The translations under genes were made by a program, and so were the position numbers. The notes under the pieces are model-generated. The model was not told where the DNA came from. It saw only the letters and a list, made by a program, of their open reading frames with translations, and ran no database searches. This document shows, in pieces, positions 12,421 through 23,509 of a stretch of DNA of 64,000 bases (the stretch's first letter is position 1; the number at the start of each line of letters is the position of its first letter). Origin of the DNA: Liolophura sinensis (Eukaryota; Mollusca; Polyplacophora; Chitonida; Chitonidae); assembly GCF_032854445.1 (NCBI RefSeq), contig NC_088304.1, positions 27,909,732 to 27,973,731 on the forward strand. Reading direction: 5' to 3'.

Positions 12421-13270
12421 GCCTGCTATCATCTAGCAGTAAACTGATACAGCCCGTGTCTGTAGGCCAGTAAGCAATAAGCACCCAGAGTCCACGTGGG
12501 GGTCACAACCACTTATAATAACCACTGATGTTAACGCCAAGTCCTCAGCACAAAGAGTATGATCACAACCAGGTAGAGTGTAATGTGTTAGTTATCCCAG
12601 CACCCTGCAAGGTGGTCTATGGAGAAAATAGAGATGGGTTGTGCTGTCACCAGCACATGGCTCCTCTACACTGACACAGTGGCACAGTCAGCCCAGCCCT
12701 ACAGACAGCCCTGGTGAATCTGCCAGACTGCTCACTGCTGCAGCGGCTGTGTTACACTGAGGTGATAGGTCTGTCTGGAGATTGGTGCTAGCAATGGTGG
12801 TGACAGTCCTCAGCAAGCAGTCACAGTCACATGTCAGCCTACAGGGCTCGCTCAGACCTTCTCCTCTCTCTTTCCTTCATTCCTTCACCGCACACTTACA
12901 TGCATGTATGATCCATGCATGTTCTTTTGACAGCCACCCCTGGATAATTAGAGGCGAGGTGTCAAGGGCTTAAACCCCTGTATAATAAATCCCTCTTCAG
13001 AGCTCAGATCCTGACTCCCCACACCAGCTCCTAACCCAAAGTGTAAATCTGGCTGGCTAACGTCAATGTTAAGACCTCACCTCTTCTTGCTTTCCTTGTT
13101 TGCCTTGTTTAAGTTGCTATGCATTCACTGAAATATTGGAAATCTGTCTCCTTTGACTCTGCCCTGCCTGCCCATGTCTAGCCTGTCTGCAACACACGCA
13201 GTCATGATCTAATCCATCAGGTTTACAGAAACCCTTTTTTATCCACCAGCTACAAACGGCGCTGCAGTCT
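12421..13270. other. Non-coding stretch
   Basis: A minus-strand block at about 13096-13137 has an acceptor-like TATTTCAG and a donor-like GAG|GTGAGG, but all three frames contain stops, so it could only be untranslated. Nothing else is supported. Confidence 0.3.
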
Positions 13271-13323
13271 TACCTCCGGTTTTTGAAACCCTCAAGTTCT
13301 CGGAAGACGGGATAGGTCTTAAC

Positions 13324-13545
13324 TTAAGGTTTTACACCCAGGTCTGGCTTACATGTCACGGAAGACCCTTTGCAGTCTGCTAAACCTTCCCTCCAGACAT
13401 CTAATAGCATGTTGTCCATCACAGATTTAAAGCAACATTCCAAGCTCCTAAATTTACGTCCCATTCCAAACACAAGAAGATTGAAAGACTTTTCACTTAA
13501 GAATCTATGAATGTTCACATGTGCTTCTTTAGTTGAGCCAGTCAA
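13324..13545 (-). other. Weak open frame of unknown status
   Basis: A 73-codon frame contains FNLLVFGMGRKFRSLECC, faintly like the beta strand and helix of a von Willebrand A domain. There is no MIDAS motif (DxSxS) in the frame. A good donor (GACAT|GTAAGC) lies inside it, but the acceptor is poor. I treat it as an unproven exon or chance frame. Confidence 0.12.
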
Positions 13546-13705
13546 TGCTCACAGCTGAAGATAACAACTTAGCATTATGACCTACAGAATCACCTTATCT
13601 CAGGATCAATGATCTGCAGCTGTTCTGAAATGTACACTTTTTAAATCTGTGTGGAACTTGCAATTTCTTTTTCTTTAGGGGGGGGGGGGGGAGAGAGAGT
13701 AGGGG

Positions 13706-14034
13706 AGTGAGTGATTGGGGTTCAACGTCATACTTAACAATTTTTAAGCCATATGACGAGGAGTCCTTAGAGTGCAAATATGTGTAATGTGCCTCCTTGT
13801 TGCAGGAAGGATTTCCACTTTTTAGTGCTGCTTTAAAGAGACGACTTACCGAATACAAGTAAGCCACCCTGCCCGAGCCATTATATTGATACAGGTCAAA
13901 CAGTTGTTGCACTATCCCAGTAAAAAAAAAAATGTTAAACGCCAAGCAAGGAAGCTACAACTTCCTCTTTTAAGGTCTTAGGTGTGCCCTGTCCCTTAAG
14001 CGGACGCTCTACCAAATGAGCCATCGAGGCCGGT
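13706..14034 (-). repeat. tRNA-derived SINE, family A, copy 2 (inverted)
   Basis: Read on the minus strand it starts with a tRNA-like head (CTCGATGGCTCATTTGG, then GTAGAGCGTCCGC), then CTTAAAAGAGGAAGTTG, the shared body and the tail GACGTTGAACCCCAATCACTC. A G run at 13679-13692 adjoins the 3' end. Confidence 0.8.
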
Positions 14035-14863
14035 GAGGGGGGAGTTGAGTTCAAATCCATGTACAGTGTATAATGCAATCAGAACGATGCATTTGTTCCA
14101 CTACAATAACATCACTGTACTCTAGTGAAGAACAATCTCCAAAGATAGCCTCATACTACGAACGTTTTCTGACCAATATGGTCTTTTTAACTCAAACTCG
14201 AAAATTCCCAACATGTAGAAAATATATATTCATGTAAGAAAATATACATTCCATGTAGCCCTGTGCATGAATTTCACTCATGTCACCCACAGGGGAACTG
14301 TTTATCGTTATACTCATAAATTATGTCTACAGGTAGGGTAGAAATATGTTTCTGCAATATTCATGTACTTGTTCATCTATAAATATTTAAAACCTCAAAT
14401 GAAGTAATCATCCAGCAGATAAAATATTGTAAATGCAAATACCGGTAAATTATTGATACATATACATACGCGCACAGTACTCGATAGGTCTTCAAGCCAT
14501 CAACCACGGCTTCTTGTACTCTGTGCGTGTATATTATAGCAATATTCAAAGATCCTTTTTACTATTGCTGGTTCTATAAGCTTACATATGCCATTAGATA
14601 CACGTACATCTAATTACAAGCGATGAGCTATCCAAATGGTTCAACACTACATAATGGAAACATTAACGGTGAAGTCAATCATGTTTTTGTTAAACTCTAG
14701 TGTAAACAATAACAGTCCACAACAACTAGCTTTCCAATGACAGCAGCATTATGATGGGTGATCCTGCAATATACTGTAAGTACTTCATCTGCCTACATGG
14801 AAACATTTCATGTGTTAAAAATATTAAAATAAAAACAGCATACAGTATGACAAATGTTCAGGT

Positions 14864-15432
14864 ACCCTAATTCCTCAACCTTTTCGCTTATGAAAGAGCA
14901 GCTTTCAATGCAATTTATCCATATTTATAATACACAGTTTTCGAGTTACGTCATTACAACAACAGAGTGGCGTCCTATTGCAAAATGACGTCGCCACTTA
15001 GCGGCACGGTAGGGCTACCTGCCTATCTTATAACATGGCACTGATTGTGTTTAGATCAAAGTACCGTGATAACATCATTAGTTTTGCAATATTGGGAACC
15101 CAAATCCATCCAAGAACATGATTCAGAAGATCAGTCTAATCCTTTTTAATTAGTACTCTATATTCTATATACCACCTCATGTTAAAATTACCAGACTGGC
15201 CCTACTGTGCCGTAAAGCGACGACGTTATGTCACAAAGGGACATCACTCTGTTGTCGTAACGTCATATCTCGAAACCTGCGTATTAGATTTTAGACACAA
15301 AACTACACTGGTTGGATTGGCCAATTTCAGGGTTTCACACAAAGTATAATTTTATCACAGCATAATGCCTTCAGCATGATAAAAGTCTGATAAAACGCCT
15401 TGCAAACATGCAAAGAGGTTGAAGAAGAATTA
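14864..15432 (-). repeat. MITE-like family C copy split by another foldback element
   Basis: The outer ends are inverted: CCCTAATTCCTCAACCTTTTCGC at the left and AGGTTGAAGAAGAATTA at the right. The left half reads to GCAATTTATCCATATTTATAA, and the right half resumes with ACTGGTTGGATTGGCC and TTTCAGGGTTTCACA, as in the intact copies at 32421-32604 and 48061-48235. The middle, 14940-15275, is a different element. Confidence 0.7.
14940..15275. mobile_element. Foldback MITE with ~75-bp terminal inverted repeats
   Basis: The left arm at 14941-15015 (TCGAGTTACGTCATTAC, ACAACAGAGTGGCGTCC, GCGGCACGGTAGGGC) is the reverse complement, with mismatches, of the right arm at 15199-15275 (GCCCTACTGTGCCGTAAAGC, ACTCTGTTGTCGTAACGTC). 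The interior of about 180 bp has no open frame. It sits inside a family C copy, so it inserted later. It has no transposase and would be non-autonomous. Confidence 0.72.
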
Positions 15433-16200
15433 CAGTGTGTCAAACAATCACTAAGGAAAGGCTTCTTCTTTGGATACCATGTGAATTTTCTGCATATCAT
15501 TTAAATATATATGTATATAGAGTTCTTGTACATACAGGTATTTACACTACATACATACATAAAATTAACCTGCCAACTCATTCCATCTCTTTTCTCATTG
15601 TGAAAGGGAAACATTTTTTTTTTTCTTTAAGTTATATCTTCTTGGCAACATCCAATACATGTACTACAAATCCCATGTCAAGCCACTCCTAACTTGGGCC
15701 ATCCTAATTTGTATACATCTACATCATCTTTCAACTGAAAGACCTCAAAGTCTTCACTCTAGAAAGCCACAAGCTGTAGAAGGTTTTATGATGTAACACT
15801 TCATCCTCTGTGATAAACAGCCCTGGGTGAGCCAGTTTTGACACAGGCATAAGCTTACAAATCTTGATTTTTATCCTGTGTTTACAAAGCTGATACCCTT
15901 CCAAGAGGCATAACTGCTCTGTACTCCAAGAGAGGTTTAACAGAGGATAGGGCACACCAAACATGTGTAAGACTGAATCTGACATAGCCAAAGTTCATGA
16001 TGTGTGGTACATGTCCCTAATGGTATACTTTGTTACACAGGCTGTTTTAATATTATTTTCCTCAAAGTCAAGAGATAAAAGGAGTATAGAGAAACATAAA
16101 ATATCCATACATGCACAACCTTGGGTATACACACACATGTATACCCCTAGTAAATATTTAAGTAAAAAAATATAGTTATACTTCTATGTACTGTACTACT
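15433..16200. other. Non-coding stretch
   Basis: Short frames on both strands (for example the minus-strand 15731-15991) lack splice signals and recognisable motifs. Confidence 0.3.
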
Positions 16201-16203
16201 GTA

Positions 16204-16396
16204 CTTCTTCTAACTTTTCACATGTTTGCAAGGTGTTTATTCAAGCATATTCTGAAGGCATTATTCTGTGTAGACTGATAAAATTATACTTTTGTGAAGC
16301 CCTGGAACTTGCGAATCCAACCAATTGGCTCCAAATATCAACTAAAAGTGAGCACAAACTGCTCTGTCATAGTCGCAAAGGTTGATCAATTAGGTT
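16204..16396 (+). repeat. MITE-like family C copy
   Basis: It starts CTTCTTCTAACTTTTCACATG, includes TTTGCAAGGTGTTTATTCAAG and CTGAAGGCATTA, and ends AAAGGTTGATCAATTAGG. It is a diverged copy of about 190 bp with inverted ends. Confidence 0.62.
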
Positions 16397-19300
16397 ACAT
16401 GAACATAAAGTAAAACAAATTGATCTGGAAGAAATACATTTTTTCACGGAGAAAATGCCACATTAAACAAATTTCACTCTTTTTTTCTTCTTCAGATCAC
16501 AACTTTTCAATACGTATAGTTTAGTTTAGGTAAAGTTTAACATTTTCTAGTACTCACAAACACTATATGTATGTGTTACTGGCAAACATATCTAACATAC
16601 AGTTTATCTATTCCACAAAAAGCTCTTACACTCTGTTTTATAGGAAATAGGGAAGGGGATACTGAAATGACCCCTGTCCTGAAATGAGTATGAGATAAAG
16701 AAACTGCAGTGTTCCCCATCCACTGTATGAGAGAGGAAACCCTGCACACATGTGACAAGGAGAGTTTCCTGTCCCTCTGGGGCTAGGAGGTGTGGGGGGA
16801 AATTATATGTAACACTTAAACTACTTTATTTTACCTAAAGTTTAGCTTCTTTCAGGTGACATATTTTGCGTTATTCTGATTGATTCATCCAAATCGTAGG
16901 ACCAATTACCCGTTTTTGTGCAGTTTAATTGGTTTCTCATCAGATAAACTGTAGTGCTAGAATCAAAAGTAGCATTTCAAGCTCTTAATGTGCCTGTGAA
17001 AGTGCCGTTTTACTTCACAAACTTTAGGTGAAATACAGGACAACACTTAGCACAAGGGGCAAGGGAAGGGATTGAGTCAAGAAAAGCACCAATAGTGACA
17101 ACATCACAGTTGGTGAAAATTCACTTCTCATATCCCCCACCCCCAAAGCCTTGACATACAAGACCAGTGTAACATATAAGCGTATAGTCACATGTAGTTA
17201 ATGTCATGTGAGAATTTAAAAGCATTCCTGTTTGTTAGACTTGTCACACTGCTGTATCTCAGATCCATCACTTTCAACCAACAGACCACACATATACATG
17301 TACAGTAACCAAACAAAGGTCTTGCATACAGTTAAATTAATATTTGGCTTGTATTAAGAACATTTAAATTATTATCAACAAGATGAAATGAATGAACAAC
17401 CAATATGAAACATCTGAATATTGAGAGAAAACAACTGGATAGTGAGAAGGATATCAAGATGTAAGAAAGTTTAATCATAAGTAAATGTAGCTCATGATAT
17501 ATTAAACCCTCTTTCACCTTAAAAACAGTGTTTTAATCTTGTAAATGCTCTGCACTTGAAAGATTGAATCTGACTGCGTTTTAAGAACCTGGTAACAAGT
17601 TACCACATGTGGATCAGAATTTACTTTCAATTTACTGGCATAAACAAATCTTCTCTGAAGCTTTGAAAGGAACAAATTGAAATTTTAAACAGTCGATCTC
17701 TCAAGTGGCTAAATAAACGACAAGTACCCATCTGCACACATCTGGGAAACAAGACACTCAGCTGTGGTCAACTACAAGAAAACGAACAAGTCTCCAATAT
17801 AATGAATTGTAAAAGCTGGAAACAGGCTGCAGGAGTGTTTAAGACAAAGGGCAAAAGCTGCCTGAATGTGCATATGACCAGATAGCACTTGTGGGCTGTG
17901 AAAAACGGACATGCCAGAAATACATAGATAAAACAGAGCTACACAGACCAAAAAAGTGACTATAACAACTCGATTGTTGAGACTGTCACATACTCAGCCT
18001 TTTCTATTGGTCAGTCACATTTAGATTCAGGCAGAAAGGCTTGACCAGAGTAGTGGTCATTGACCAGCTGGTTCCTGTTTAGCTGGGCAGCCCCTGGTCA
18101 GTTTACTGCCTGACACAGCTGACAGTGTCAGGACCAAAGAGAAACTTAACTGGGGTAAGTGTTCACAAGAAAATCAGAAACCAGGGTCAATCCAGTACTA
18201 CATACACACATGGATAGGTGATGGTATCCCCAGGAACACAGGTGGGGTTTGTCCATCAGTGGGCAATGGCAGGCAAAAGAAATCAGGCCATGTACAGTGT
18301 CTACATTTACAGTGTTGTACATGTACCTGAACAGTGAAATATCTAGAGCCATTTTAGTTTCTAAAACATGTCAGAGAAAAACTTAATGAGCATCTTAAAA
18401 AAAAAAACATGATGATTTACATGTAGCAAATAAAAATTCTGGTTTTCATACAAATTACTTTCATCCACAAGTTTAAGATGAAACTGAAGAAAAACACCAT
18501 TTTGTTATGTGTTTTATAGAAAATTCTATACATGAGGTTGCCAGGCTTAGTATTAGAACCTTAATTTTTCTAGATACATGTAGGTTTGTGATGGTCACAT
18601 TAAAATGTACAACATACATATATACTCTGTTGTAACTGTTGACTAGTTCTTGAAAATGGTTTGAAAAAATTTGAAATATTGAGTCAATGTAATATCTATA
18701 TTGAGCGAAGTGTGGTACATATAAACATAGACAATTACACGTATGTGCCAAAGTACATCCTTACATACATATAAAAATACATATTCATTTCACTGTTGTT
18801 TCAAAGCAGTAATCAAGAAATTTTCATTCATACAGCACTTATCCAGGTAAAACGTACACTGTATGCTAGAGGTGTCATATTAGGGATAAAGGAAATCAGA
18901 GAGCCCAGAGTAAACCGTTGCACATGTCAGACCAGGTGCCCCATACATGTACATGTCAAAGACTCTCCAGTGCTGACTGAATTAACAGTAGCCAAACCAT
19001 CATAAGTTGTATTTGAAGTTGCAACAACACGAGTTACGGCCCAGTTGGCTCGAGGCCGGAGCACTAAACATAAAGGCACATGGCTAATCTATTATCACTT
19101 GATATGACACTCTCTTGCACATATAGGTATAGGTGAGCAAAATGTAGATTACAAGGTATTAAGACTCAGCAAAATCTTTGGCCAAGATCAAGTAGGGCCT
19201 TCACAGTGTATGAAACGTATGGTAATTCCCCCTTATCCAAATAGGTTGAGGTTTCAAATCCAGCATTCGCCGACACATTCGATGATTTATACCTGCAGCT

Positions 19301-20140
19301 CTATACATGCTGAGGTCAGATGGCATTATTGTGCAGGCATGTGGATTTCACAGAAACGATCATTCCGTGTCAGTTCCCAGATTAAAAATCGCAGAGCCAA
19401 AAGCCTGTTTCCTACAAAAGAGGGCTTGGATAATCATTTTAGTTTAGTAAACACTGAACTGAGTTAATTGTCCAAAGACTTCAGTTGTCAGCCGTCAAAC
19501 TGCGGCTAAGTTGTCACTACACGCTTGTACTTTGTTGCCACAAGTGGACATACGAAATACGGACCTTTCTCAATCTCTGTGTGTACAGGGAGCCTACCAT
19601 GCTCTCTGTCACGATGGACAGAAAGTAGCACAGCAAGTGAATTACATGTCGGGCAATATTGTTAAATACATATACATTACGTGGAGCAAAAATTGTTTCA
19701 TTTCACTTTAAATCTAACAATTTAATGACAACCAGTGAAAAAATGGTAAAAACTGTAAACATGTGGTTACAAGGACCTGCCGACCTGACGCGGCCTCACA
19801 ATGACCAGCATGTGTGCAAAGAACTACTCAGAAAGTCCAAGCAGAACTGTTACACCAGAGTTATCCCCCCTGAATTTATCTACCTAAAATCTACCAGCTC
19901 AAACAATAACATATTGACAGTAAAAATCTCCACAAAGGTTACACAAGGGCATTGATTTTTCCTTATTATTTATGTTGTAAAACTGTCAACTTCAAACTCA
20001 AAAATATACATCCCCTAACTTTCACGTGGTACAATGCCATACCACCACATGCAGCTTGCACTTTTCTCTAGAAGATATCAAAATATCAACCTAGCACAAG
20101 CATGACCACCATTTTTTTAGCTGTGGTTGCTGGAAGTGAA
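16397..20140. other. Long AT-rich stretch without a supported gene
   Basis: I saw no exon with coding character and two good splice sites. Two CCCC-rich or GGGG-rich tracts (near 17136 and 16790) and scattered TACATGTA words are the only local features. If gene U2 extends this far, this is intron or 3' UTR. Confidence 0.3.
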
Positions 20141-20156
20141 GTCATAGCATTTTGTT

Positions 20157-20349
20157 ACCTTGGTAACCTCCAGATTGGGGTGATGGGGAAGGGGAGGGAG
20201 TAACAATGGGAAAAAGGTTTCCGTTCTATCCGAAACAGACTTTTTATTGTGTACCAACAACCTAAAACGTCTGTATGGCAGTATGAAAGCTCACTCTTCA
20301 GTCTGGAGACAAATCTTGGACCCAACTGTCTGAATAGTGCATGTGTAAC
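20157..20349 (-). CDS. Weak candidate exon, possibly of U2
   Basis: The minus strand is open through LGPRFVSRLKSELSYCHTD and KSLFRIERKPFSHCYS up to a donor TTACCAAG|GTAACA. Acceptors are possible after CTATTCAG or ATTCAGACAG. Coding character is suggestive only. An entry in phase 0 would fit the candidate exon ending at 23434, but several intermediate exons could also exist. Confidence 0.17.
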
Positions 20350-20685
20350 CCTAATGACCATGCCAGCTGACATGGTAGGGAGCTCCTAGTGGAGAGAAAA
20401 GACCAGCTGTGTACACTATTAGGCCTGCATCAAGTGAGGTCTCATCACTTAATCCATCTTATCATCAGTTTAAAAAATAAACTGCGCTGACCTGAATCTG
20501 CTGTTACTGGTGCATTATGTGTATATCTTCGGCTAGAAGGCAAAGCCCAACTTGAAAGGAAAAAAAAGCTAGCAACTGTGGAAAGGCCACTGAAAAAAAG
20601 ACTCCCTTTTTTCTCTTTATATGAGGTCATTAACACCTAATTTGTGTCTTAATCTGTTCACAAAGTTCACCATAAAAATAAAGTT

Positions 20686-20719
20686 CAGGATGCTGTTCAA
20701 AACTTTGAACAGCATCCTG
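20686..20719. repeat. Perfect 16-bp inverted repeat, 2-nt spacer
   Basis: CAGGATGCTGTTCAAA is followed after AC by TTTGAACAGCATCCTG, its exact reverse complement. No T run follows on either strand that would suggest RNA polymerase III termination. Confidence 0.9.
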
Positions 20720-21052
20720 TGTGATCATTTTTTGTTTACCTTGTGAAGTTTACTTGAATTGAATGATATTAAAGGCTGACATGGTACAGGTGATGTATAT
20801 TTCGTGAAATAATTGATTACATTCACACTGGCAGCCACAACCAACATATGTTACATGCTCATAAGCAACGTTGTGTTGTTTTATTGCACATGTTTCTAAT
20901 AAAATTTCGATATTACTGTGTGATAAAATTTGTACAACAAGCCGAATTGACATTTCATGAGTCTCGTGAATTCATGCAGGTTTAGGCAAACTAACACAGC
21001 TATGTGCAAAAGGCGTGACTTTACAGCAGCCGCTAACAGACCCAACTATGTA

Positions 21053-21053
<1 letters not shown>

Positions 21054-21096
<43 letters not shown>
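21054..21096. repeat. (AT)n microsatellite
   Basis: About 20 uninterrupted AT dinucleotides. Confidence 0.95.
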
Positions 21097-21097
<1 letters not shown>

Positions 21098-21216
21098 ACC
21101 GAGCAACAGTGGTAACTTCACCCATTAAGCCACATTAGCAAGAGCCCTCAAACTGTCTCTTCCAAACTGTCACACAAACAAACTCATTGGACTCCTGAAA
21201 TGCCAATCCTGATCAC

Positions 21217-21425
21217 CTTAATTCTTCAACCACAACTGCAACAAATATTTTGAAACATTCTGACAAAACTATGGGGTATAGAAAAATAATTTGCACAGTT
21301 TAATGAAGCTTGCATTTGACACAAACAATCAATTCTGTAATCATCTTCATAATAACTGTATGCATTAATTCCACTAAAACAAAGGGCTTCAGAAGTTGAT
21401 AAGTTTGCAGATTTACAGTATGTAA
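21217..21425 (+). repeat. Dispersed repeat family D, copy 1
   Basis: It shares TTCTTCAACCACAACTGC, ATATTTTGAAACATTCTGA, TTTAATGAAGCTTGCAT and TAATAACTGTATGCATTAA with copies at 24345, 35487 and 47040. Length is about 200 bp. There is no coding capacity and no tRNA-like head. Confidence 0.65.
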
Positions 21426-22118
21426 GACACATACATTGATTGAGTTCATGCTATAGGGTACGTGCAATTCTTTTCCATTTAACCCATACATATACAATAT
21501 TGTTTCTAATATTTTTTTAATCTAAACAGGAAATTTCTAAGGCTATTTATTACATGTAATAATACATTGCTGAGATAGCATATCTGAGTATATGTATATT
21601 GCTAAATCTTGTGTAGAAAATGAAAGGTAATATGACTGTCGCCTTCTTTAAAAGCGGCGGCTGTGAAAGTAAGACAGAAACATTCTCCTTTTGTGCATAA
21701 TAACAAAATGATAGATGTCGTTTTAAAGTTCAGAATGTTTAACGATGCATGTCATACATGTCTGTATTTGTGCTTGAACACTTGTACACCTAATCTCATG
21801 AATACATGTATGTGTGAAGAGTGATACAGCGTACATGTACTTGACTTCAATAAAGATTCCCCAGGTGTAAACCCAATTACTCTCAACTGAACTATCATAC
21901 AGTAGATCATACAGTAAGCTCATGCACCAATGCTTCATCAAGACCTCTCTCAACTTGATGCTGCAATTTATTACAGTATTAGTCAAAGTGACAAAGATCA
22001 AAAGTTTCAAATTTCTGAGTTTTAGAGCATGTCTGAATAGAGTCCCAAGAGTCACACATGCACAATATGTACACATATTTCAGGCTGAAAAATCCCCTGG
22101 TGAGAAGAATTTACACAG

Positions 22119-22341
22119 GAAAAAAATAAAACGTCTTCTCAATTTTCTACATTCTGCTATATTCCAACTGCAGTTTCAAACTTCATGTTATTTTCAAGGA
22201 ATATGAAATATTATATTTCCTATTCCTTGAAATAGCATGGAGTTTGAAACTGCAGTCATATTACTTGAAAATAACATGAGGTTTGAAACTGTAGTTGAAA
22301 TATAACAGAATGTAGAAAGTTGAGGTGTTTTATTTTTTTCC
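22119..22341. repeat. Large inverted repeat (about 80-bp arms)
   Basis: The left arm at 22119-22199 (GGAAAAAAATAAAACG, TTTTCTACATTCTGCTATAT, CATGTTATTTTCAAGG) is the near-exact reverse complement of 22264-22341 (CTTGAAAATAACATGAGG, ATATAACAGAATGTAGAAAG, TTTTATTTTTTTCC). The 64-bp loop carries a further partial copy (CATGGAGTTTGAAACTGCAG). A (TA)n run abuts the right arm. It is either a palindromic MITE or a hairpin locus. Confidence 0.85.
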
Positions 22342-22369
22342 ATATATATATATATATATATATATATGA
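22342..22369. repeat. (TA)n microsatellite
   Basis: About 13 TA dinucleotides directly next to the right arm of the inverted repeat. Confidence 0.9.
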
Positions 22370-23433
22370 CACAGCAGCTAAGTTTATACTTAAATAAATA
22401 TACATATATACTTCTGTTTTGTTGAGTGTAAATATATACATGTATACTTACAATACATATATTTACATTTGTTGGTGGTAAACACATGTATATCTTCAAG
22501 TACATCAACCATCACACATGTGTAGGTTAAGATTATTGTTTGTTTTAACTTCCTAGAACACTTGAACTTGTGTATTCTCATCAAATATGTTCACTGGAGA
22601 TTAGACCTTGTTTAACTTTCCACGACATCACAGCAAGATACTGAATGTACTGCACGGGAATGTAAAGGCCTGCGAAAGTAAACCCCGTATATTTACTGTC
22701 AAGAGGGGTGAGGAAGGGGGGTGCAAAAAAGGGAGACTGGGAGATGGAATGAGGCTGGTGATAACAACCCCTGGCGGGCATCAACCTTTCACTCAAACAA
22801 AAGTAGAAATATCTGGGAAAAGAGGGATATATGTACGTATGTCGTCTAACTACATAAGAGAGGCAACCAAGCAAAATTCCACACAACACTGATCCACAAT
22901 GATCCAGAACTCCACATGTGCTCTTCTTCAGCCTGCAGCATAGCACATGTAGTTGTATATTTAGTAACAGCAAACGAAAATACAACTTCTGATTTCACAC
23001 TGCTGTGGTCAGTTTAACATTTTGCTGTATGGTTGACTGACAAAGCATCACAGTGCCTAGTGCTAAATGTTTGGAAACCACACGTGCATGTAGTCCACTT
23101 TCCCCCAATGTAACTGTCATGTACCGTACACTGCAGTAGATGAGATCATGGCAGAGCACAGAACAGTGCTCAAACCTATGTGCACCTAGAGAGTCCAACT
23201 GTAAAACTAGTTGAAATACATGTAGTAAAACTGCTACAAACTCTATATAAACCTATATGCATAGCAATAATTTCAATTTTACTTATATATGTAATGTACA
23301 AGTGTAATATGCAAAGGGTACAATACATGTACATCTGACATGTACATGTAGCCGACTGATTTTGGTATGCCATCATCCATGTCCACACAGTATACTTTTG
23401 AGTTAATATCGGCAATATAACAATGCAGCATAC

Positions 23434-23509
23434 CTGTGATAGCCTCCCTTTCTTCGTCTTTGATATGACCACATTTTCCTTCCCGTTGACAGACATTAAG
23501 ACTTTCAAA
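23434..23509 (-). CDS. Candidate U2 exon, 76 bp
   Basis: The minus-strand acceptor is CCCGGCAG|T and the donor is ATCACAG|GTATGC. Entered in phase 2 it reads LKVLMSVNGKENVVISKTKK then GRLSQ and leaves in phase 0. Another frame through the same block is open for 129 codons (23668-23279), so the choice of frame rests on the phase of the preceding candidate exon. Confidence 0.33.

Noticed and set aside
13096-13137. Exon with TATTTCAG acceptor and GTGAGG donor
   Set aside because: Stops in all three frames, so at best an untranslated exon, with nothing linking it to a gene.
13324-13545. von Willebrand A domain exon
   Set aside because: The similarity is limited to FNLLVFG. There is no MIDAS motif, the acceptor is poor and the frame stops soon after.
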